Positions 58,307 to 64,000 of a stretch of 64,000 nucleotides of DNA are shown here, piece by piece. The position numbers and the translations under genes are program-made. The stretch is from positions 248,001-312,000 of the forward strand of contig NZ_VJNO01000002.1 of NCBI RefSeq assembly GCF_007096885.1, in the 5' to 3' direction. The notes beneath the pieces are model-generated. The model saw nothing but the letters and a program-made list of their open reading frames with translations, was not told the DNA's origin and did not search any database. Each line of letters opens with the position of its first letter. Within the stretch, counting starts at the first letter, position 1. The stretch is from Streptomyces sp. 130 (GTDB lineage: Bacteria; Actinomycetota; Actinomycetes; Streptomycetales; Streptomycetaceae).

Positions 58307-59770
58307 TCACCGTTCCCGTACCCGCCCCGCCACCCACGCCCCCGCCAGGGCCACCGCCGCCATCGGGAAGAAGACGACCGCGAAGGCGGCCGGGTGGGAG
58401 GTGGTGGCGGCCGTCTCCGTGGCGTCCATCGTGCCGCCGCCCAGGGCCGCGAAGGCGGCGCCGCCCGCGGCCAGCAGGAGGACGTTGGAGAGGCCGTCGG
58501 AGATCTGGAGGGCGGCCGAGTTGGCGCCGGCCTCCTCGGGGGCGGACAGCTTCAGGAGCAGCACGCTGGTGGAGGCGATCACCACGCCCATGCCGAAGCA
58601 GCCGAAGGCCCAGGCGACGGCCACGGTCCAGACCGGCACGGAGGTGATCAGCACGGCGGGGGCCGCCGCGATGGAGAGGGCGACCAGGATCATGGCGCCG
58701 ACCATCAGTGGTTCGCGGTGTGGTTCGAGACGGGGCCGGGACTGCACGTAGGAGCCCAGCGCCCAGGTGCCGCCGCCCGCCGCCAGGGAGAGGCCCGCCA
58801 GGGTCGGGGACAGGCCTCGCTGGGTGACCAGCATCAGCGGGACGAACGATTCGGCGGCGATGAAGGACCCGGCCGCGACCCCGCGCAGCAGGACCACCGC
58901 GGGCAGCCCGCGCGCCGCCCGCCACGTGCCGTGGGGCAGCAGGCCCCGGATCGCGGGGACGAGCAGCGCGGCCCCGGCGGCGGCCGGCAGCAGCGAGAGC
59001 CAGTTCCGCTCCTGGCCGGCGTACTGGAGCAGCCCGGCGCCCAGCGAGATGCCCAGGGCGAGCGCGATGCGCCGGCGGTCGTACGCCGCCACCGGCGCCT
59101 CCGGGTCGGCCGGGCCGGACGCCATGCGCCGGATCTCGGGCAGCGCGAGCGCGAGGGGGAAGACGATCAGGACCGGGATGCCGATGAACACCCAGCGCCA
59201 GCCCAGGTGCTCGGTGACGCTGCCGGCGGCGAGCGGCCCGACGACCGAGGGGATCACCCAGCTCGCGGCGAACGCGGCCAGGATCGCCGGCCGCAGGTGC
59301 TCCGGGTAGGCGCGGCTGATCACCACGTACAGCGCGACGATGACCAGTCCGCCGCCGAGCCCCTGCACGGCGCGGCCCGCGATGAACATCCACATGGTGC
59401 CCGCGGTCCCGGACAGCAGGAGCCCGGCCGCGAAGGCGCTGATCCCGGCGGCCAGCGGGGCGAGCGGGCCGCGCCGGTCGGCCCACTGCCCGGACAGCAC
59501 CATGGCGAAGAGGCTGGTGGTGAAGTACGCCGAGAACGCGTACGCGTACAGCGGGATGCCGTGCAGCTCACGCGCGGCGACCGGCATCGCGGTCCCCACG
59601 GCGGTGGCCTCGAAGGCGATCAGGAACACCACGGAGACGATGCCGATGCTGAGCGCCCGGTAGGTGCGCCCGAGAATGCCCTCCGGCGAACCGGGCCCCG
59701 CCGGGGCGGGGGCGTCGACGTCTTCGATGAGGCGCGGGACATCGGCGTCGCGCGGTTCCAGGGCGGTCAT
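58307..59770 (-). CDS. MFS transporter (14-helix drug-efflux type)
   Basis: The 487-residue protein has about 14 hydrophobic segments. The first loop carries QWADRRGPLAPL, and the helix 4-5 region has RAVQGLGGGLVIVALYVVI with IPSVVGPLAAGSV. It resembles drug:H+ antiporters of the DHA2 group. The substrate cannot be inferred. The ATG at 59770 has a weak ribosome site. It is upstream of and on the same strand as the toxin-antitoxin pair, whose promoter lies just past its stop codon. Confidence 0.9.
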   Translation of the reverse strand: MTALEPRDADVPRLIEDVDAPAPAGPGSPEGILGRTYRALSIGIVSVVFLIAFEATAVGTAMPVAARELHGIPLYAYAFSAYFTTSLFAMVLSGQWADRRGPLAPLAAGISAFAAGLLLSGTAGTMWMFIAGRAVQGLGGGLVIVALYVVISRAYPEHLRPAILAAFAASWVIPSVVGPLAAGSVTEHLGWRWVFIGIPVLIVFPLALALPEIRRMASGPADPEAPVAAYDRRRIALALGISLGAGLLQYAGQERNWLSLLPAAAGAALLVPAIRGLLPHGTWRAARGLPAVVLLRGVAAGSFIAAESFVPLMLVTQRGLSPTLAGLSLAAGGGTWALGSYVQSRPRLEPHREPLMVGAMILVALSIAAAPAVLITSVPVWTVAVAWAFGCFGMGVVIASTSVLLLKLSAPEEAGANSAALQISDGLSNVLLLAAGGAAFAALGGGTMDATETAATTSHPAAFAVVFFPMAAVALAGAWVAGRVRER

Positions 59771-59953
59771 GAGCCAAGGGTAAGGGGTGAAACGCCTGGT
59801 GAACCCTGTCGGTGGTCGGCCCCGGCCTCAGCCGTTGGTCCTACGTCCGCGGGCCGTACGTGAACGGCGTGTGGCGGTCGCGTTGCACGCCCGCCGCAGC
59901 CCTTGAACGGCCCGCGCGGCCGGGCCTACGGTCGGTTCAGCGACACCGCGCAG

Positions 59954-60028
59954 GACCGTGTGCCCGAGAGGCTCAGGGGCTCGACTGCAACTCGAGTTAC
60001 ACCGGTTCGAATCCGGTCACGGTCTCCA
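59954..60028 (+). tRNA. tRNA-Cys (anticodon GCA)
   Basis: The acceptor stem GACCGTG pairs with CACGGTC, followed by discriminator T and an encoded CCA. D-stem CCC and GGG, anticodon stem CTCGA and TCGAG with loop CTGCAAC (anticodon GCA), and T-arm ACCGG-TTCGAAT-CCGGT are all present. U73 is the expected cysteine identity element. Confidence 0.95.
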
Positions 60029-60033
60029 CGTCA

Positions 60034-60068
60034 CCGCCCGCCCCCTGGTCCAGGGGGGCGGGCGGTTT
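60034..60068. terminator. Terminator between tRNA-Cys and the molybdenum hydroxylase gene
   Basis: CCGCCCGCCCCCTGG and CCAGGGGGGCGGGCGG form a long stem with one extra G, followed by TTT on the plus strand. It can end both convergent transcripts. Confidence 0.85.
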
Positions 60069-60083
60069 CCGTGTGCGGGCCGC

Positions 60084-62420
60084 TCAGCCCTTCGGTGCCG
60101 CGACCGCCGCCTGCGGGCGGATCGGGAGGCGGCTGACCGGGCGGCCGGTCGCCGCGCGGACCGCGGCGGCCACCGCGGCCGGCGAGGTCACGACCGGCAC
60201 CGCCGAAGCGGGCTTCGCGCCGAACGGCGCGACCACGTCCCGCTCCTCGACCAGCTTCACGATGTGGATCTCCGGCGCGTCCAGCGAGGTCGGCAGGGCG
60301 TAGCCGGTGAGGTCGGGGTGCCGGACCAGGCCGCGGGCGGTGCGGAGGTTCTCGGTGAGGGCGGCGCCGATGCCCTGGGTGACGCCCGCCTCGATACGGG
60401 TCGCCAGCTGGGACGGGTTGAGGACGCGGCCGACGTCCTGGGCGACGGCCATCTCGACGACCCGGACCGAGCCCAGCTCGATGTCGACGTCCACCACCGC
60501 GCGGACCGCGCAGAAGGCCATGCCCACGAAGGCGTCGCCCTGCCCGGACTCGTCCAGCGGTTCGGTGGGGTGCGGGCGGCACTGCGCGGTGGCCCACAGC
60601 TCCTTGCCGTCCAGCGCCTCCGACACGGTCGTGGAGAGCACCCCGTCGTACGAGGTGATCTTGCCGTCCGTGATCTGGAGCAGCTCCGTGGACATCCCGA
60701 ACTTGTGCGCCAGGGGCTGGAGGAGCTGGGTGCGGACCATCTTCGCGGCGCGTTCGACCGCTCCGGCGGAGACCCAGGTGTGGCGGCCGTGCGTGGCCGC
60801 GCCCGCCGGGGGCTGGTCGGTGTCGACGGAGGCGACGTGCACCTCCTCGACGCCCAGGGTCTCCTGGACGACCTGCCGGGCCAGCGTGGAGAAGCCCTGT
60901 CCGGTCTCGACGGCCGCGCAGATGACGGTGGCGACCGAGTCGTGGACCCGGACCGTGGCCGTGGACACCTCGTCGGCTCCCTCCGCGCCGAGCATGTGGA
61001 CCATGCCCAGCGCGTACCCGACGCCGCGCCGCACCGCGCCCGGTTCGCCCGCGCCCTCGGGGCCGCCCGGCAGCAGCCAGTCGTCCTCCGGGGCGTCCTT
61101 GGGCAGGGCGGGCAGCGGGTGGTCGCGGACGGCGGTGAGCAGTTCGGCGACGGGCGCGGGGCAGGTCACGGTCTGCCCGGTCGGCAGGATGTCGCCGGTG
61201 GCCAGCACGTTGCGCATGCGCAGCTCGGCCGGGTCGATCCCCAGCTTCGCGGCCAGCTTGTCCATCTGGCCCTCGTAGGCGGCGCAGACCTGCATCGCGC
61301 CCTCGCCCCGGACATGGCCGGAGGGCGGGTTGTTCGTACGGACGGCCCAGCCCTCGATGAAGGCGTGCGGGACGACGTACGGGCCGCAGGCGAAGGCGAC
61401 CGCGGCGGCCAGCGACTCCGACGAGGCGTCCGCGTAGGCGCCCGCGTCCAGCAGGATCTGGGCCTCCACCTTGACCAGGCGGCCCTCCGCGTCCGCGTGG
61501 TGGCGGTAGCGCAGCAGGGTCGGGTGGCGGTGGGCGTGGCCGAGGAACGACTCCTCGCGGGTGGCGGCCAGCTTGACCGGGCATCCGGTGCGCAGGGCGA
61601 GCAGGCCGAGCGGCAGCTGGAAGGCGGGGTCCTCGCGGTCTCCGGTGGCGCCGGGCACGCCGGTGACGACGATCTTGACCCGCTCCGGTTCGAGGCCGAA
61701 GCAGGCGGCGGCGAGGTCGCGGTCGGTGTGCGGGTCCGTGGACGCGGTGTACAGCTCGACGCCGCCGTCCGGGCGGGGCACGGCGAGCCCGGCCTCCGCG
61801 CCGATCGGGGCGGGGTCCTGGCGGCCGATGCGGTACAGCCCGTCCACGACGACCTCGCCGACCGCCTCCGGGTCGCCGTAGCGCAGCGGGATGTGGCGGA
61901 TGAGGTTGCCGTCGGGATGCAGGGGCTCGGCCTCGAACGCCTTCTCCGGGTCGGTGACCGGGTCCAGCACCTCGTACTCGACGGCGATCGCGGCGGCGGC
62001 GAGCCGGGCGGTGTCGGGGTGGTCGGCGGCGACGGCGGCGATCGGCTCGCCGTGGTGGCGGACCAGGTCGGAGGCGAAGACGGGGCGGTCCACGACCTTG
62101 CGGCCGTACAGGGCCTCGCCCGGGACGTCCCGGTGGGTGACGACCGCGCGCACCCCGGGCATCTCGGCGGCGGCCGAGGTGTCGATGGAGAGGATGCGGG
62201 CGTGGGCGTGCGGGGAGCGCAGGACGGCCGCCCAGAGCAGGCCCTCGGCCCACAGGTCGGCGGCGTACGGGAAGGTGCCCTGGGTCTTGGCGCGGGCGTC
62301 GGCCGGGGGCAGCGAGGCGCCGAGGCCGAGCCGCGGCCGCTCGGCCTCGGGTCCGCCCGGACCGGCCGGCGACGGGATGCTGATCGTCGTGGGGGAGGCG
62401 CCGGCCGCGTCGTTGCTCAC
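60084..62420 (-). CDS. Molybdopterin-binding subunit of a xanthine dehydrogenase/aldehyde oxidase-type enzyme
   Basis: The 778-residue large subunit has the molybdenum hydroxylase architecture: an a/b-hammerhead start (RVPGASLPPADARAKTQGTFPYAADLWAEGLLWAAVLRSPHAHARI), GVPGATGDREDPAF, and GRHTWVSAGAVERAAK. The C-terminal GQGDAFVGMAFCAVRAVVDVDIELG region is conserved. It oxidises purines, aldehydes or related heterocycles using molybdopterin. The catalytic Glu is expected in the C-terminal part but I did not pin it. The GTG start at 62420 overlaps the iron-sulfur subunit stop (GTGA). Confidence 0.9.
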   Translation of the reverse strand: MSNDAAGASPTTISIPSPAGPGGPEAERPRLGLGASLPPADARAKTQGTFPYAADLWAEGLLWAAVLRSPHAHARILSIDTSAAAEMPGVRAVVTHRDVPGEALYGRKVVDRPVFASDLVRHHGEPIAAVAADHPDTARLAAAAIAVEYEVLDPVTDPEKAFEAEPLHPDGNLIRHIPLRYGDPEAVGEVVVDGLYRIGRQDPAPIGAEAGLAVPRPDGGVELYTASTDPHTDRDLAAACFGLEPERVKIVVTGVPGATGDREDPAFQLPLGLLALRTGCPVKLAATREESFLGHAHRHPTLLRYRHHADAEGRLVKVEAQILLDAGAYADASSESLAAAVAFACGPYVVPHAFIEGWAVRTNNPPSGHVRGEGAMQVCAAYEGQMDKLAAKLGIDPAELRMRNVLATGDILPTGQTVTCPAPVAELLTAVRDHPLPALPKDAPEDDWLLPGGPEGAGEPGAVRRGVGYALGMVHMLGAEGADEVSTATVRVHDSVATVICAAVETGQGFSTLARQVVQETLGVEEVHVASVDTDQPPAGAATHGRHTWVSAGAVERAAKMVRTQLLQPLAHKFGMSTELLQITDGKITSYDGVLSTTVSEALDGKELWATAQCRPHPTEPLDESGQGDAFVGMAFCAVRAVVDVDIELGSVRVVEMAVAQDVGRVLNPSQLATRIEAGVTQGIGAALTENLRTARGLVRHPDLTGYALPTSLDAPEIHIVKLVEERDVVAPFGAKPASAVPVVTSPAAVAAAVRAATGRPVSRLPIRPQAAVAAPKG

Positions 62421-64000
62421 GCCATGTCTCCGTCCTGCTGGTGGGCCTGCACACTACCGGCGCCGGGCGCCGCCTGGTGTGGGACGCGGGGCTTCTCCGG
62501 CTCGCCGGTCCCGGTCTCCCCGGCGGCTTCGGCGGCCTCGGCGGCGGCCGCGCGGGCCGCGATGACCTCGTTGACCGCGTTCAGGACGCCCCGGTAGCCG
62601 GAGCAGCGGCAGAGGTTGCCGCACAGCGCCCGGCGGGTCTCCAGTTCGCTGGGGCGGTGGTTGCCCTCCAGGAGGTCGTGGACGGTCATCGCCATGCCGG
62701 GGATGCAGAAGCCGCACTGGACGGCGCCGCAGTCCGCCAGCGCCCGCTGCACGTCGGACGGTTCCCCGTCGACGGCCAGGCCCTCGACCGTACGGACCTC
62801 GCTGCCGGCGGTCGTGGCGGCGGGGACGAGGCAGGAGGCGACGAGCCGGCCGTCCACCTGGACGTTGCACGCCCCGCACTCGCCCTGCGAGCAGCCGTCC
62901 TTGGCGCCGGCGAGGCCGAGGCGTTCGCGCAGCACGTAGAGCAGGGACTCGCCGATCCAGGCGTCCGTGACGGGCCGGTCGACGCCGTTGACGTGCAGCG
63001 TGTACGAGGCGGCGGGGTGCTCGCTGGGCGGCGGGGGCCCCTCCGGGGCCGGGGCCTCGGGCACCTCGGCGGGCTGGAGGGTGTCCGCCGCCTCGGGCGC
63101 CGTGGCGTCCGGCGGCGCTTCCCCGGCGGGCGCCTGCGCGACCGGGTCCGGGACGGCGCCGGGGGCGTCCGCGAGGGCGTCGGCCGCCGGCTCGGGCCGC
63201 TCGCCGCCGACCGGCTCCGCCGCCTCGGGAGCGCTCTCGGCGGGGGCGGCGTCCGACGCGTCGGCATCGCCTGCGGAGGGGGCACCCGTCAGCCCATCGG
63301 CGTCGCCTGCGGCGGGGGCGGCGGCCGACGCGTCGGGGTCGCCTGCGGCCGGGGCACCCGTCAGCCCATCGGCGTCGCCTGCGGCCGGGGCGCCCGTCGG
63401 CCCGTCGGCCCGCACGCCACCCGGGGCACCGGCAAGATCACCCGCCACCGGCTCCGCAGCCCCGCCCGCATCCGACACCGCCCAGGACGCCGACACACCC
63501 GCCGAACCGTCCCCCCGCGCCGCACCCGCGGCACCGGCAAGATCACCCGCCACCGGCTCCGCAGCCCCGCCCGCGCCCGACACCGCCCAGGACGCCGGAA
63601 CACCCGCCGAACCGTCCCCCCGCACGTCACCCGAGGCATCGGCCGGACCACCCGCCGACGGCTCCGCAGCCCCGGCCGCGTCCGGCACCGACCAGGACGC
63701 CGACACACCCGCCGAACCGTCCCCCCGCGCCTCACCCGAGGCACCGGCAAGATCACCCGCCGACGGCTCCCCCGCCCCGCCCGCGCCCGGCACCGCCCAG
63801 GACGCCGACACACCCGCCGAACCGTCCGCCCGCGCCTCACCCGAGGCACCGGCAAGATCACCCGGCGACGGCTCCGCGGCCCCGGCCGCGTCCGGCACCG
63901 CCCAGGGTGCCGGGGCGCCGCCCGGCAGGGTGGCCGGGCGGTCCGCGTACCAGTCGGCGGCGGGGGGCGGGGTGTACAGCTCGCCGGAGTCGTCCGAGAG
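62417..64000 (-). CDS. [2Fe-2S] subunit of the molybdenum hydroxylase, 5' end outside window
   Basis: The C-terminal 160 residues form a two-cluster iron-sulfur subunit. The plant-type cluster motif GCSQGECGACNVQVDGRL is followed by a distal C in LVASC, and the second domain has CGAVQCGFCIPGM and CGNLCRCSGY. The frame is open to the window edge, so the start lies beyond 64000. The N-terminal extension of more than 360 residues is Ala/Gly/Asp/Pro-rich and contains 35-residue and 12-residue tandem repeats. The subunit passes electrons from the molybdenum centre to FAD or another acceptor; the FAD subunit gene must be further upstream. Confidence 0.88.
   Translation of the reverse strand, partial: LSDDSGELYTPPPAADWYADRPATLPGGAPAPWAVPDAAGAAEPSPGDLAGASGEARADGSAGVSASWAVPGAGGAGEPSAGDLAGASGEARGDGSAGVSASWSVPDAAGAAEPSAGGPADASGDVRGDGSAGVPASWAVSGAGGAAEPVAGDLAGAAGAARGDGSAGVSASWAVSDAGGAAEPVAGDLAGAPGGVRADGPTGAPAAGDADGLTGAPAAGDPDASAAAPAAGDADGLTGAPSAGDADASDAAPAESAPEAAEPVGGERPEPAADALADAPGAVPDPVAQAPAGEAPPDATAPEAADTLQPAEVPEAPAPEGPPPPSEHPAASYTLHVNGVDRPVTDAWIGESLLYVLRERLGLAGAKDGCSQGECGACNVQVDGRLVASCLVPAATTAGSEVRTVEGLAVDGEPSDVQRALADCGAVQCGFCIPGMAMTVHDLLEGNHRPSELETRRALCGNLCRCSGYRGVLNAVNEVIAARAAAAEAAEAAGETGTGEPEKPRVPHQAAPGAGSVQAHQQDGDMA
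63245..63898 (-). repeat. In-frame tandem repeats in the [2Fe-2S] subunit gene
   Basis: Four full units and a partial fifth of a 105-base (35-residue) repeat, with the consensus AGAAEPSAGDLAGASGEARG then DGSAGVSASWAV, run from about 63895 to 63386. Four 36-base (12-residue) units of the type AAGDADGLTGAP follow down to about 63245. Neither is a known domain. Confidence 0.85.

Overview
The window is high-GC actinobacterial DNA, almost certainly a Streptomyces chromosome. GC is extreme at third codon positions, GTG starts are common, and the gene content is typical: an SsgA-like sporulation protein, DUF1707, RDD/DUF2510 membrane proteins, the GlcNAc phosphotransferase genes nagF-nagE1-nagE2 with DasR-type operators, and the mec-cysO-cysM cysteine route. 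From memory, the order from the penicillin-binding protein through bcp, rdgB, rph, the nag genes, cysM, clpS, ssgG and hpd resembles the S. coelicolor SCO2897-SCO2928 region, so most of the window is conserved core with small insertions.

Layout. 1-6.4 kb: tail of an unknown secreted-type protein, a TetR/MFS efflux pair behind two tandem operators, a small membrane protein, a 0.6 kb repeat-rich non-coding stretch, a DUF445 protein and a secreted SGNH hydrolase. 6.5-10.8 kb: an accessory-looking cluster, in which a TPR-CHAT caspase-like protease (949 aa, with a rare TTA codon) is divergent from a small putative zinc-binding protein and a membrane protein. 10.9-14.4 kb: a DUF1707 protein and an ABC-2 exporter. 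14.5-20.4 kb: a class A penicillin-binding protein with a 13-C tract, a guanidinium exporter under a guanidine-III riboswitch, a GroES-like protein, a DUF3618 protein, a Bcp peroxiredoxin and a ProP-type transporter. 20.6-22.1 kb: two overlapping paralogous HNH endonuclease genes next to tRNA-Leu(TAG).

22-38 kb: rdgB, a TetR regulator, a secreted carboxylesterase, a lipoprotein, rph, the three nag genes, a metallo-beta-lactamase-fold hydrolase, the cysteine cluster (mec; a cysteine-type leader peptide, cysO, cysM), an amino acid permease, DUF2017-clpS, and the NAD-salvage pair pncB-pncA. 38-48.5 kb: a secreted M6 metalloprotease, small membrane and RDD proteins (one carrying an in-frame palindromic repeat), the SsgG-like protein, a glycolate-oxidase-type flavoenzyme, a TPR protein and 4-hydroxyphenylpyruvate dioxygenase with a divergent Lrp regulator.

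49-64 kb: a four-gene OpuC/ProU-type osmoprotectant ABC operon with overlapping genes, an ArsR-like regulator behind TTGCAA palindromes, a Lon-type secreted serine protease, an IclR regulator, a DEAD/DEAH helicase, a Doc toxin-antitoxin pair, an MFS transporter, tRNA-Cys and a molybdenum hydroxylase operon whose [2Fe-2S] subunit has a tandem-repeat N-terminal extension running off the end of the window.

The best candidates for undescribed biology are the TPR-CHAT cluster and the tandem HNH pair. The best-supported regulatory elements are the guanidine-III riboswitch, the three DasR-type sites and the cysteine leader peptide. Everything here was read by eye; family names rest on motif recognition and no database search was run.
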